From NCBI RefSeq assembly GCF_035956715.1, contig NZ_CP108381.1, positions 2,356,001 to 2,420,000 of the forward strand: a stretch of 64,000 bases of DNA. Reading direction: 5' to 3'. A model generated the notes under the pieces. That model saw only the letters and a list, made by a program, of their open reading frames with translations, was not told where the DNA came from and did no database searches. The stretch is from Nocardia sp. NBC_01329 (lineage in GTDB: Bacteria > Actinomycetota > Actinomycetes > Mycobacteriales > Mycobacteriaceae). Positions 54,006-63,692 of this stretch are shown here, in pieces (the first letter of the stretch is position 1; each line of letters starts with the position of its first letter). The translations under genes and the position numbers were made by a program.

Positions 54006-57000
54006 GTGGCGACGCGGGTGTTCGCGGATGAGGAGTTGGCGCGTCTGCGGGAGTTCCCGGAGATCGGCCGCGAAGAGCTGTTCCGGTTCTTCACGCTCTC
54101 GCCGGCGGATCTGGCGTTCGTCGATCCGGGGCGCGGGCGTGGTCCGGCTGATCGGCTCGGTATCGCGATCGCGTTGTGCACGTTGCCATGGCTGGGGTTC
54201 GTGCCGGACCGCGTGGTGGGCGCCCCGCCGGTCGCGGTGGCCAGGCTGGCCGAGCAGCTGCGCCTCGACGGTAGCGAGATCCGTTCCTACGGCCGCCGCG
54301 CCCAGACCCGCACCGATCATCTGCGCCTGGTCGCCCAGTATCTGGGCTGGCGGGCGGCTGGTGCGCTCGAACTCAAGGAGCTCGACGAGTTCCTGCTCGC
54401 ACGGGCGATGGAGCACGATTCCCCGACTCTGCTGTTCCGGTGGATGTGAGTACCTGATCTCGGCGCGGGTGATCCGGCCCGGCCCGGTGAGCATGGTCGA
54501 ACGCATCGCTCATGCCCGTGAGCAGGCCCAGCGCGAGACCTACGACCGGCTGGCCCACGAGTTCACCCCGGCCCGGTGCACCGAGCTGGACGCGCTGCTG
54601 GTCACCGATGCCTCGTTGGGGGTGTCGCGGTTGCGGTGGCTGTCGACCGGTCCGGTGGAGGCGTCGGCGGCCGCGGCGCGCGCGGAGGTCGACAAGCTGG
54701 CGTTCCAGCGCGGGCTGGGCGCGGACCGCCTCGATATGTCGGTGCTCCCGACCGAGCGGCGGCGGTTCCTGGCCACGATGGGGCGCCGGTTGACCCCGCA
54801 GGCGCTGGAACGCCGGGACCCGCAGCGCCGGTACCCGATCCTGCTCACGGTGCTGGCCCAGTCGGGCACCGACGTCCTCGACGAGGTCGTGGCCTTGTTC
54901 GATCAGGCGATCTCGGCGAAGTTCGGTGCCGCCGAACGCCGGATGCAGCAGGAACTGGCCGAACGCGGCCGCTCCGGAGAGGACCGCCAAGCCCTGCTCG
55001 ACGACCTGCTGGCGATCGTCACCGACCCGGCGGTGGCCGATGAGGAGATCGGCGCGCTGATCCGCGGCGATGCGATCGGGTGGGAGCGCCTGCGCGCGGC
55101 GATCGCTCAGGCCAAACCCCGGTTGCCGCGTGATCACGGGCATCTGGCCGCGCTGGACTCCTCCTACAACTACCTGCGCCAGTTCACGCCCGCGGTGCTG
55201 TCGACGGTTGGTTTCGCTGGCGGGACCGCCGCGTCCGAGCTGCTGATCGCGGTGGCGATGCTGCGCGAACTCAACGCCACCGGGCGCCGGAAGGTCTTCG
55301 ACGAGGCCCCGACCGGCTTCGTGCCCGCGAAGTGGCGCGGCTACCTCGACGCGGCGCGCAAGTCCGGCAGCGCTACCGCCTACCGGCACTACTGGGAGCT
55401 GTGCGTGCTGCTCGGGCTGCGCGACGGGCTGCGCAGCGGGGACGTGTACGTGCCCGGCTCACGCCGCTACGCCGACCCGGCCGCCTACCTGCTCACAACC
55501 GAGCAGTGGGAACCACAGCGCGGTGAGTTCTGCCGTCTGGTCGGGCGCCCGGCCGACCCCGGCGTCGCCCTGGCCGCCGTCATCGACGAGCTGCACACCG
55601 CGGTCGGTGAACTCGAAGCGGTGCTCGCCGAGGGTGAGGGCCCGGTGCGGCTGGACGGTGAGTCCGGGGAGCTGGTCATTTCCCCACTGACCGCCGAGGA
55701 CGTTCCGGCCGAGGCGGTCGCACTCAAGGCGGAGCTGACCGAGATGCTGCCGTTCGCGCCGATCGTGTCGCTGCTGATCGAGCTGGACAAACGCACCGGC
55801 TACCTGGACTGCTTCACCCACGCGGGCGGCAAGGCCACCCGCAGCCCGGAGCTGAAACGCAACCTGATCGCGGTGCTGCTGGCGCACTCGACCAACCTCG
55901 GGCTGACCCGGATGGCCGAGGCCTGCGGCATCTCCTACGACATCCTGTCCTGGACCGACGAATGGGGTATATGCGCGAGGAGACCCTGCGCGCGGCCAAC
56001 CTGGTGATCATCGGCTACCACCAGCGGCTCCCGCTGACTCCGGTGTTCGGCACCGGGACGCTGTCGTCGAGCGATGGGCAGCGCTTCCCGACACGCGGGA
56101 AGTCCACGACCGCGCGGCCGATGAGCCGCTACTTCGCGAACGAGGGCCTGTCGACCTACACCCACGTCACCGACACCCACGCCACCCACGGCACCAAGAT
56201 CATCGTCGCTACCCGCCGCGAAGCTCACTACGTGCTCGACGAGATCCTGGGCAACGCCACCGATCTGCCGATCACCGAGCACGCCACCGACACCCACGGA
56301 GTCACCCTGGTCAACTTCGGCCTGTTCGACCTGCTCGGCATGCAGCTCTCGCCCCGGATCCGGGACCTGGGCCGCCTCACCCTCTACCGGCCGGGTCCGC
56401 GCGCGGGCGCCGAGGCCCGGTTCCCGCACGCGGGCCCGTTGATGACCCGCAAGGCCAACCTGGATCTGATCGCCGGGCACTGGGACGATCTGCTCAGGTT
56501 GGCCGGTTCGCTGAAGTTCGGGCACGCCACCGCCTCCCTGCTCGTCGGCAAGCTCTCGGCGTCGAGTCGCCAGAACACCCTGGCAGCGGCCCTGAAGGAG
56601 TACGGGGCGCTGCGGCGCACGATCTACGCCGCCAAGTACCTCGCCGAGCCGGACTACCGGCGCAAGATCGCCCGCCAGCTCAACAAGGGCGAATCCCTGC
56701 ACGCGCTGCGCCGCGACCTGCTCTATGCGCACGAGGGCATGATCCGGGCCCGCCAGCTCGCCGACCAGACCGAGCAAGCGTGGTGCCTGACCCTGGCCAC
56801 CAACGCCGTGATCGCCTGGACCACCGAGTACTACGGCCTCGCGGTCGAGCAGATGCGCCGGGCCGGACAGCGAATCGACGACGAGGTCCTGGCCCACATC
56901 AGCCCCGCGCACAGCGCCAACATCAACTTCTTCGGCGCGATCGAAGTCGACATCGACGCCGAACTCGCCGCGCTCGGCCCGACGGGCTACCGGCCGCTGC

Positions 57001-57023
57001 GGGTGCGCGACACCCTGTTCTGA
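54006..57023 (+). pseudogene. tnpA: Tn3-family transposase TnpA 2, two frameshifts
   Basis: Three consecutive frames give one transposase: 54006-54449 (VATRVFADEELARLREF to LLFRWM), then EYLISARVIRPGPV to about 55965, then MREETLRAANLVIIGYHQRL to 57023. The first break near 54445 is a net loss of two bases (expected C-E-Y) and the second near 55963 a gain of two (expected W-Y-M-R). Catalytic surroundings SSSDGQRFPTRGKS and LNKGESLHALRR are intact, so decay is recent. A programmed shift at both places is unlikely. Confidence 0.85.
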
Positions 57024-57035
57024 CCGGTCCCGGCG

Positions 57036-57290
57036 TTACCCCAGGGCCCGGTTCGTGTGCTCGCGGTCGAGCCATTCGGTGGTCGTCATGTCCGGGATCA
57101 GGTCCGCGCAGGATCGTCCGTCCTGGGTCCAGTCGTGGTCCCAGGCTCGCGGGTAGTGCGGTCCGGCGATGTAGCCGAAGGAGTAGGGGCGCCCTCGACT
57201 CCGATCCGCAGCTTGTCGGCGGTGATGCCCGCCCACTGGCGTCCGGAGTGCCAGATGATCACCCGCCACACCCGGCCAGTGGCGAGCCCG
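57036..57290 (-). pseudogene. Fragment of an unknown actinobacterial protein, frameshifted
   Basis: Minus-strand frames read VWRVIIWHSGRQWAGITADK then, in the next frame, PYSFGYIAGPHYPRAWDHDW and TTTEWLDREHTNRALG. The switch near 57190 and the lack of a clear start suggest a decayed short gene. The family is not recognised. It fills most of the gap between TnpA 2 and the methyltransferase. Confidence 0.4.
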
Positions 57291-57303
57291 ACATATGCAG
57301 AGG

Positions 57304-57948
57304 TTAGGACTTACTGCGTGCGAAAAGAATCGCTTGCTGAGCTTTCGCATTCGGGTCGAGCAGCATCTGGGCCTCGACCACGAATCCGGCATCGTGCAGC
57401 CAGGACGCCACCTGGTCCGGCTGACGGCGGTGGACATGGACCTTCATCGGGTGACCGCCGTAGCCGTCCGTCTTCAACAGCGACTCGTCGCCGACGTGAA
57501 ACAAGAGTTGCAACGGTCCGCCGGGACGCAATGCTCGGTGGAAGCGCCCGAATACAGTCGGCACCTCGTCGTCTGGGATGTGGATCAACGACTGCCAGGC
57601 GAGCAGGCCGGCCACCGAAGTGACGGGCAGGTTCAGCTCCGTCATCGAGCCCACCTCGAACCGCAGGCCGGGGTGGTCGCGCCGGGCCACGTCGATCATC
57701 GCCGGGGAGAGGTCGATACCGAAGGCGTCGACACCGAGCTCATGCAGGTGGGCGGTGACTTCACCGGGGCCGCAGCCGACGTCCGCGACCGGTCCGCCGC
57801 CAGCGGTCCGCACGCTGTCGGCGAACAACGCCAGAGCCGCGCGAAGGTACTGGTGTCCGGCGAGGGCGCCGCGCACTTGGTCGGCATAGCTGACCGCGAC
57901 CGTGTCATAAGAGGTTCGGGTGTCGGCCAACCAGTCATCCGTGGTCAT
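57304..57948 (-). CDS. Class I SAM-dependent methyltransferase, transposon passenger
   Basis: ATG 57948 gives 214 residues (MTTDDWLADTRTSYDTVAVS). The SAM motif VADVGCGPGE, the acidic D-L-S of FGIDLSPAMIDVA and motif IV region GLLAWQSLIHIPDDEVPTVF are typical of methyltransf_11/25 enzymes. The substrate is unknown. It lies between the broken TnpA 2 and recombinase 2 and is transcribed toward TnpA, so it is likely cargo. Confidence 0.9.
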   Translation of the reverse strand: MTTDDWLADTRTSYDTVAVSYADQVRGALAGHQYLRAALALFADSVRTAGGGPVADVGCGPGEVTAHLHELGVDAFGIDLSPAMIDVARRDHPGLRFEVGSMTELNLPVTSVAGLLAWQSLIHIPDDEVPTVFGRFHRALRPGGPLQLLFHVGDESLLKTDGYGGHPMKVHVHRRQPDQVASWLHDAGFVVEAQMLLDPNAKAQQAILFARSKS

Positions 57949-58170
57949 GACCGGCACGATATTCCATGATCGCGGCGGACTCGGCGCTAGCCGGGAACGA
58001 CGAAGGTGCCTCCACCCGGCCGGGTGGAGGCACCGGTATGCAGGACGGCATTGCTCATGGCGCCGGCCCCGAGAGACTCTGGCCGACTCTGTCATACGGT
58101 GGCGTGGGCATCAGTGACTGCGGCGAACGGCGGTACGCGTCTGGCCGTGACCGCGCAACGATAGCAGTGA

Positions 58171-58267
58171 TACCCCGGATAATGGCCTGTTATCCGGGGT
58201 AGTGGGGCACGCGACCTGCGGCGGACCCCGCTCCGCCGCGTACACGAAGTGGCCCCGTTATCCAGGG
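58171..58267 (+). promoter_or_regulatory. Internal resolution site of recombinase 2
   Basis: TACCCCGGATAA (58171-58182) and TTATCCGGGGTA (58190-58201) are perfect inverted arms around the 7-bp spacer TGGCCTG. A third related motif TTATCCAGGG is at 58258-58267, shortly before the recombinase ribosome-binding site. The layout copies that of site 1, but the arm sequences differ (ATCTGC against ATCCGG), so the two sites should be recognised separately. Confidence 0.78.
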
Positions 58268-58288
58268 CAAGCCTGGAGAAGGGATCCG

Positions 58289-59299
58289 ATGGCCGCGAAG
58301 GTGACCCGGCTACGCACAGCCCCGCCGGCGCGCACCCTGCGCTCGGCCGCCGAAGCGTTCCTCGACACAATCGGATCGGCGAACACCCGGCGCGCCTACG
58401 GCATCGCGATCGTCAAGACCGTCGACCAGCTCGACGGCCGCGGCCTCGATGGGCTCATCGGTCACAGCCGCGCCCTGGACTCGGTCACCGACGCCGAAGT
58501 CGGCGCCGCGCTGGAAACACTGTGGGGCAACGCGGCGGTCAACACCTGGAACGCACGCCGCGCCGCCGTCGGCAAATGGCTTTCCTGGTGCGCCGAACAG
58601 GGCTGGACCGCACCGAAGGTTCCCGCCTCGGCCGCACGCTCGACCCCGCCGGACTCCGACACCCCGGTCCGTTCGCGCACCGCGATCGACCGGCTCATCG
58701 CCCGCCGTGAGATCCACGTGCGGGAGAAGACGCTGTGGCGGATGCTGTATGAAACCTGCGCCCGCGCAGAAGAACTGCTCGGACTCAACGTCGAAGACCT
58801 CGACCTCGCGGGCCGCACCGCGGCGGTGAAGTCCAAGGGCGCCAAACCCCGCACACGCCGCCGCGGTGCCACCCACTACGAACACGTCCTCGAGAACGTG
58901 TACTGGGACGCTGGCACCGCCCGCCTGCTTCCCCGGCTGATCCGCGACCGCACCCGCGGACCGGTATTCGTGACCCACCGCCGACCGGGGCCCGGCAAGT
59001 ACCTCGCCGACCGCGACGTCTGCCCCGACACCGGCCTGGCTCGGCTGTCCTACGACAAGGCCCGCGACCTGCTCGACGCCGCCACCGCCGTCGATGGACC
59101 CGGAACCGGCTGGGACCTGCACGAACTGCGCCATTCCGGACTGACCCACCTCGGAGAATCCGGAGCCGCCCTGCTGGAACTGATGGCCAAGTCCCGACAC
59201 CGCAAACCTGAGAACCTGCGCCGCTACTTCAAACCGTCCCCGCGGGCGATGCGCGAGCTGACCTCGATCCTGGGCCCGGGAGCCGAACGCGGACGCTGA
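58289..59299 (+). CDS. TnpI-like tyrosine recombinase 2
   Basis: ATG 58289, after GGAGAAGGGA, gives 336 residues. Core residues are R in [14 protein letters not shown]-x2-R in [12 protein letters not shown], a second His in [11 protein letters not shown] and Y in LRRYFKPS. It is related to recombinase 1 (same order and LWxMLYETxAR core) but has a ~30-residue longer N-terminal/linker region. It lies between its own site and the right end of the element. Confidence 0.88.
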   Translation: MAAKVTRLRTAPPARTLRSAAEAFLDTIGSANTRRAYGIAIVKTVDQLDGRGLDGLIGHSRALDSVTDAEVGAALETLWGNAAVNTWNARRAAVGKWLSWCAEQGWTAPKVPASAARSTPPDSDTPVRSRTAIDRLIARREIHVREKTLWRMLYETCARAEELLGLNVEDLDLAGRTAAVKSKGAKPRTRRRGATHYEHVLENVYWDAGTARLLPRLIRDRTRGPVFVTHRRPGPGKYLADRDVCPDTGLARLSYDKARDLLDAATAVDGPGTGWDLHELRHSGLTHLGESGAALLELMAKSRHRKPENLRRYFKPSPRAMRELTSILGPGAERGR

Positions 59300-59305
59300 C
59301 CAGCA

Positions 59306-59351
59306 GCTACGCCATATCCGTTGGTTTTTCGGCGGTTACTACCGGAACCCC
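59306..59351 (-). repeat. Right terminal inverted repeat of the compound transposon
   Basis: It ends GTTACTACCGGAACCCC, the inverse of the left terminus. Its inner 32 bases (59306-59337) recur inverted at 53875-53906. The duplication GTGCG follows at 59352-59356. Confidence 0.85.
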
Positions 59352-59356
59352 GTGCG

Positions 59357-60564
59357 GTGCGCGCCCGTCTCGAAGCACTGGCCGTCGCACCGTCAAGCCT
59401 CGTGCTGCTCTGCGAATACATCCCGTATCCGACGTCGGACTGGCTGCGCGAGAACCCGGCCGGCATTCGAATCCTCAGGCGTTCACCGATGCCACCTGAG
59501 GAATTCGAATCGCCCGTACCCGGGCGCACCAGCATCAATCACGCCGATATGAAATCACCAGCTCAACAGCAGAATTCAGCCGTCCGCTCACCGTGACTTC
59601 TCTCCCGGGCGCTCCTCATCCCCGGTTCGGCCGGAAACCGATCCAGCGCCGCATACTCTTGATGGGCCGCGGATTCCTATATCGGAAATCGACAGACATC
59701 ACAGTTTCGAATTTGATAATCGTGGCGTGTCGCGATCGGAGTTGTGCGATGTGCGTCGGCGCCGGGTGCCCGGCTGGAACCCGCTCAAACCAACAGAGCG
59801 GGGAACGCAGTGATCAAACCACCGCCCACCAACAGGGGGTCCCGGTAGCACTGACGAAGTTTCGGCCGGATATAGCCGCGACCTGCTCTGATCCGGTTTC
59901 TGGCTCGGGTGTTGGCGTGGTCGGTGTCAAGGGCTCATCAGCGGTCCGGAGCGCTGATGGCAATCTCAAAGTCTGATCTCGTCCCAGGTGACGGCTGACC
60001 AGAGTTCGACCCGCGCTGTCCAGGTCCGGTATCTGTCACCGAATGTCCAGGGTTGTTGTCACGGATCGGCCACGGCCAGGGATGTGGGCACGTGGCGAGT
60101 CGTTGCAGGAGCTGGAGGCGATCCTGAACGGCTATTCGGTCATAGAGCAGCACTGCATGACGGGAACGGCGATGGATGCGTTCTTCCGTGATCTGGCGGC
60201 TGCCTTGGGAGCATCGAGTGAGGCACTCCCGCACTCTGGACCCAGACCAGCCGGCGGCCGCGACGGCCGGCAAATAGGGCAGATACTTCTGGTGGAAGTG
60301 CGCCTCGGTCGCCGTGACCTTACGCCCGAAAGTCGAACATCGCCTCGCCCCGGTCAGGTACGGCACCGACCTTCGACTGTTCAACAGCGGCGTCAGACCA
60401 TGGACCGAAGCGTAAGAAGCCAGATCCTTGGGTTGCGCCCTCGCCGACCGGCTCGGCGTGCCGTTTCATTTTCGCAAGTCCGGACGAACCCGGCCTGGAC
60501 CTGCCTCGCCTGGTGTAGGTGGGCCGTGCTGTCGGTGTGAAGTGTGATTGTCGTGGGCAACGAA
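59357..60564. other. Degenerate region right of the transposon, no confident gene
   Basis: The first ~150 bases carry a plausible plus-strand protein fragment (VRARLEALAVAPSSLVLLCE, YIPYPTSDWLRENPAGI) that lacks a start and dissolves near 59500; it may be the 3' part of a gene split by the transposon. The stretch 60040-60250 holds another short protein-like frame (SLQELEAILNGYSVIEQHCM) with no partner. The rest shows nothing recognisable. Confidence 0.5.
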
Positions 60565-61227
60565 TTACTGGGATGCCGACCAGTTTTCGGTGTGACCGAT
60601 GAACAATTCGGTGACCTCGACAGGCCACCGAGGCTTGTCCACGAGATCGAATTCCGCGCAGTACCGCAGGGGAGGCAGCTCGGTGTGGTCGCAGGAGTGA
60701 TCAGCGACATGGGAGAACTCGCCGACGACGCTGCCGAACATGGCCGCGCTACCGGTGAGGAACAGCGTCTCGGCGTACACGCGGTGCTCGAAGCGGTCCA
60801 GGTTCTCGCGGTATCCAAGCTGCGGATAGTCCTGTTCGGCACGGATCCGTATGGCCTCGTCGGACACGTTCACCGTCTGCGCACGACCCGCACCGAGGTG
60901 ACGGCGGATCTGCGGCCAGACCGAGTGGCGTAGTTGCAACGAGTGGTGCACGAGAACCAGATCCAACGGTGCCAGGTTCGCCTGCCAATCCACGGCGTCG
61001 TCAGCCATGGCATTGCGCCGAATAGGGAAATACAGGATCGAGCGTGGGGATCGGGCGAGTAGTTCCCACAAGCCGGCGAACTGCCAGGCCGTTGTCCGGT
61101 CCACACGCAGGTGGAAGCAGCCATGCGCATCGCGCAGTGTCGCGTGAACAGGAATGGGGCGCGGTTGGATGATCCGGTAGTTCCTGGTACCGAACTGGAC
61201 CCGGTGGACGGTGAGACGAAGCTTCAT
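60565..61227 (-). CDS. Unrecognised protein
   Basis: ATG 61227 is preferred over 61233 because GGTGGG lies nine bases upstream; it gives 220 residues. MKLRLTVHRVQFGTRNYRII begins a beta-rich N-terminus, followed by AWQFAGLWELLARSPRSILY and a helical, His-rich C-terminal half (APLDLVLVHHSLQLRHSVW, FSHVADHSCDHTELPPL). No motif or family was recognised. A lone Tn3-type end lies about 65 bases upstream, so it may be former transposon cargo. Confidence 0.6.
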   Translation of the reverse strand: MKLRLTVHRVQFGTRNYRIIQPRPIPVHATLRDAHGCFHLRVDRTTAWQFAGLWELLARSPRSILYFPIRRNAMADDAVDWQANLAPLDLVLVHHSLQLRHSVWPQIRRHLGAGRAQTVNVSDEAIRIRAEQDYPQLGYRENLDRFEHRVYAETLFLTGSAAMFGSVVGEFSHVADHSCDHTELPPLRYCAEFDLVDKPRWPVEVTELFIGHTENWSASQ

Positions 61228-61290
61228 GGCCATCCCACCCGGCAGCCCGTACCGCAGAATCACCCCTCTACCAGGCGACATCTCGAACAT

Positions 61291-61323
61291 CGTTGGATTC
61301 TAAGCGATTACTACCGGGACCCC
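61291..61323 (+). repeat. Solitary Tn3-type end related to the compound transposon
   Basis: GCGATTACTACCGGGACCCC (61304-61323) matches 18 of 20 bases of the right terminus GCGGTTACTACCGGAACCCC at 59332-59351, and similarity continues inward (CGTTGG). GTGCG does not follow, so it is not the end of the same insertion. It is probably the remnant of an earlier relative. Confidence 0.65.
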
Positions 61324-61477
61324 ATTACAGAAACCTTCCATCGATCTCGATGGTTCGATGAACATCGAACTGCGGAAACACTCCGAAGCTGTCCGGCCAT
61401 CCTCTTCGAAGCTGACCCGCCTGTAGGTGGGGGCCGTCGCGCTCGAATGACCCGGAGGGAGTATCGAGCCCGCCCGC

Positions 61478-62335
61478 TCAGCGATAGCCCGCCAGACCGT
61501 CCGCCAATTCCTCCCCATCACCGTCCCGGTGGGCGGCGAGGGCCTGCTGCAGAGCGAAGGTTCCGCGGATCGCGGCGATGCGGGTGGTCGTTTCGCGATC
61601 GTCCCAGCCCCCAAGTGTGAGTACGCGCCCCAACAGGGAATCGCCGTAGCCGGCACCGATGGCCGCGAGATCTTCGGCAGGGTCACCGAGCGTGACCTCG
61701 TCCCAGTCGACCACCCCGCTCAGACTCGGGAACCCGTCGCTGCTCTCCCACAGGACATTCTCGGGGCCGAGGTCACCATGCACCACCGCCGCAGTGAGGT
61801 GGGGAAGGTCTTCGAGTACGCCGAGTTCCCGTTCGGCTCGCCGACGCCCACCAGCGGACATCATCCCGAAAAGCTCGGCGCGGACATCCACCGCGAACCG
61901 CCGCCACCGGTCTTCCGGAGCCGGCAGTTCCGCGCGCGCACTGTCGTCGGCGCCGGCTCTGGCCAGACCGGCCAGCAGACCCACGTACTGGCCTGCGACC
62001 ACATCGGCCATCTGCGGATCCTCGAGCACATCAGCCGTCAACGGTGTTCCGGGAATACGGCTCATCACCAGGAACGGCGGCTCGTCGACGCGGTCTGTGC
62101 CGCTTTCCTCCAGCGGGTCCGGCGTGCGGAAACCGAGGTCGATTCCAGCGAGAATACGTAGAACGGCTGCTCGCCGCGGCAGCCGGGCTGCCGCGGCGTC
62201 GGTACGAGGTAGACACACGACCCGATTCGGGCCGATCACCACCAGATGGAACTGCCCCTCGCGAACATCGAACTCCTCCGGTTCGGCATCCGGCAGCAAC
62301 CGGCTCAACAGGACCCGATGCGGTCGATGCGCCAT
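61478..62335 (-). CDS. Aminoglycoside phosphotransferase (APH)-family kinase
   Basis: ATG 62335 gives 285 residues; a TTG two codons earlier is possible. The kinase core is complete: nucleotide-binding LVVIGPNRVVCLPRT, hinge FLVMSRIPGTPL, catalytic H186-G-D188-x4-N193 and metal-binding D210-W-D212. APH-fold kinases act on antibiotics, choline, sugars or amino acids; the sequence does not tell which. It stands alone between the unknown gene and an IS630-type element. Confidence 0.9.
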   Translation of the reverse strand: MAHRPHRVLLSRLLPDAEPEEFDVREGQFHLVVIGPNRVVCLPRTDAAAARLPRRAAVLRILAGIDLGFRTPDPLEESGTDRVDEPPFLVMSRIPGTPLTADVLEDPQMADVVAGQYVGLLAGLARAGADDSARAELPAPEDRWRRFAVDVRAELFGMMSAGGRRRAERELGVLEDLPHLTAAVVHGDLGPENVLWESSDGFPSLSGVVDWDEVTLGDPAEDLAAIGAGYGDSLLGRVLTLGGWDDRETTTRIAAIRGTFALQQALAAHRDGDGEELADGLAGYR

Positions 62336-62417
62336 CTCCAAGGTACAAACCCCTCTCTCGTTTTGTTCATCTCCGCTAGCTGACCTGCGTGCTGGCCAAA
62401 TCTCGCCCCGGCTGCTA

Positions 62418-63605
62418 GTGCCTCGTCAAGCAACGTTGGGTAGGTAATCCGGGCGCCGGATTGTGGAGTTGACTGCGAACTCTCGTTTGGGTCGGGCGCG
62501 CTGGTTGTGCCAGCGGATGTAAGCACCGATCGCGGCGTCCTGTTCGTGGTGGCTTCGGTGGTCGGTGCCGTTCAAAGCGAAGTACCGCAACGCGGCGAAC
62601 TCCGATTCGATCCAGTTCAACCAGGACGAATACGTCGGCAAGAACACCAGTTCCACATTGTTCGCTGCGGCCCAGTCCCGAACCTCGGCCCGTTTGTGCG
62701 GGGAGAAGTTGTCAGCGATGACGTAGAGCTTCTCGCCGGGCCAACGAGCCCGCAGGGTCTTCAGGAATGCCAGGAACTCGATCCATCGTTTCCGGTCCCG
62801 GATCCGGTAGTGAATACGACCGGTGGCCAGGTCCAACGCACCGAGCAGGTGCCGCACCCCGTGGTCGCGATGGTAGGTCGCACGCAACCGTCTGGGTTTG
62901 CGGGCGGGAAACCAGCCGCGGCCCGGCCGGGGTTGCAGGTTCAATGGCCCGAACTCGTCGACACAGATCACTCGCCCGTCGGCGGGCGGGTGATCGTAGA
63001 GATCGAGGATCCGGTTCATCTTGGCGGTGAAGTGGGGGTCGGAGCCGGCCTTCCAGGTTTTGGTGGCCTGCCACGACACGCCCTGCTCGCGCAAGATCGT
63101 GCGCAGTGTCTCACGGCTGATGTCAGCGATCTTGCTGGTGACCAGCATGTCCCGCAGTTTCGTCAGGCTCCACGTCGAGAACGGCCGACCGAGGTCGCGG
63201 GGGCAGCACCGGGCGATGCAGGCGATGCGTTCACGCGTCGCCCGATCCACCTTCGGCGGCCTGCCCCCGCTCCATTTTGGGTCCAATGCGTCGAACCCCC
63301 GTTCGTTGAAGTCGTGGATCACTTGCCGCACATATGCTTCCGAGACCTGCATCAACCGTGCTATCGCCGGGACCGGTTGATGCTGCGCCGAGGCCATCAC
63401 CACGATCGCGCGGCGGGTCCTGATCGGTTGCTTGCTCGTCTTGGTGATCTTCTGCAAGCGACGCCCCTCGTCCGGGGTCACCTCCCGCACGAATACTTCC
63501 GGTTTCCGGGCCAACGAAACCACCTCCACCGGCAGCATCACCGTCGGCGGCCAGACGATCAAACCGACACCCGGATTACAGCCGCAACCTATCTGGACGA
63601 GGCAC
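62418..63605. mobile_element. IS630-family insertion sequence
   Basis: The element begins GTGCCTCGTC at 62418 and ends GACGAGGCAC at 63605, 10-bp perfect terminal inverted repeats. It is flanked by TA on both sides (62416-62417 and 63606-63607), the target duplication of this family. Its 1188 bases hold one transposase gene. It appears complete and recently inserted. Confidence 0.9.
62426..63538 (-). CDS. IS630-family transposase
   Basis: ATG 63538 gives 370 residues; a TTG at 63562 is an alternative. The N-terminal HTH (IARLMQVSEAYVRQVIHDFN then SGGRPPKVD) and winged region precede a DDE domain: D in VICVDEFGPLNLQ, D in YVIADNFSPHKRA and E in SWLNWIESEFAAL, the IS630/mariner pattern. It should cut and paste the element at TA dinucleotides. 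Confidence 0.95.
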   Translation of the reverse strand: MLPVEVVSLARKPEVFVREVTPDEGRRLQKITKTSKQPIRTRRAIVVMASAQHQPVPAIARLMQVSEAYVRQVIHDFNERGFDALDPKWSGGRPPKVDRATRERIACIARCCPRDLGRPFSTWSLTKLRDMLVTSKIADISRETLRTILREQGVSWQATKTWKAGSDPHFTAKMNRILDLYDHPPADGRVICVDEFGPLNLQPRPGRGWFPARKPRRLRATYHRDHGVRHLLGALDLATGRIHYRIRDRKRWIEFLAFLKTLRARWPGEKLYVIADNFSPHKRAEVRDWAAANNVELVFLPTYSSWLNWIESEFAALRYFALNGTDHRSHHEQDAAIGAYIRWHNQRARPKREFAVNSTIRRPDYLPNVA

Positions 63606-63692
63606 TAGACACCTGTGCGGAGACTTGTCCGTGGGCGCGGTTGGTATCGGCTGGGCGGAACCCGGCAACCGAGCGCAACGGAGGCAACATTT

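Larger units (their letters stand above)
47693..59351. mobile_element. 11.66-kb compound Tn3-family transposon, two elements fused
   Basis: GGGGTTCCGGTAGTAAC at 47693-47709 is inverted at 59335-59351, and both ends are flanked by GTGCG (47688-47692 and 59352-59356), the 5-bp duplication expected of Tn3-family insertion. Inside are two complete sets of machinery: TnpI-like recombinase 1 plus TnpA 1 on the left, and a frameshifted TnpA 2 plus TnpI-like recombinase 2 on the right. The two halves meet at 53834-53906. Passengers are an unknown protein, a DUF6985 protein, a pyrophosphatase fragment and a methyltransferase. The flanking duplication indicates that the last transposition moved both halves together. 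Confidence 0.85.
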
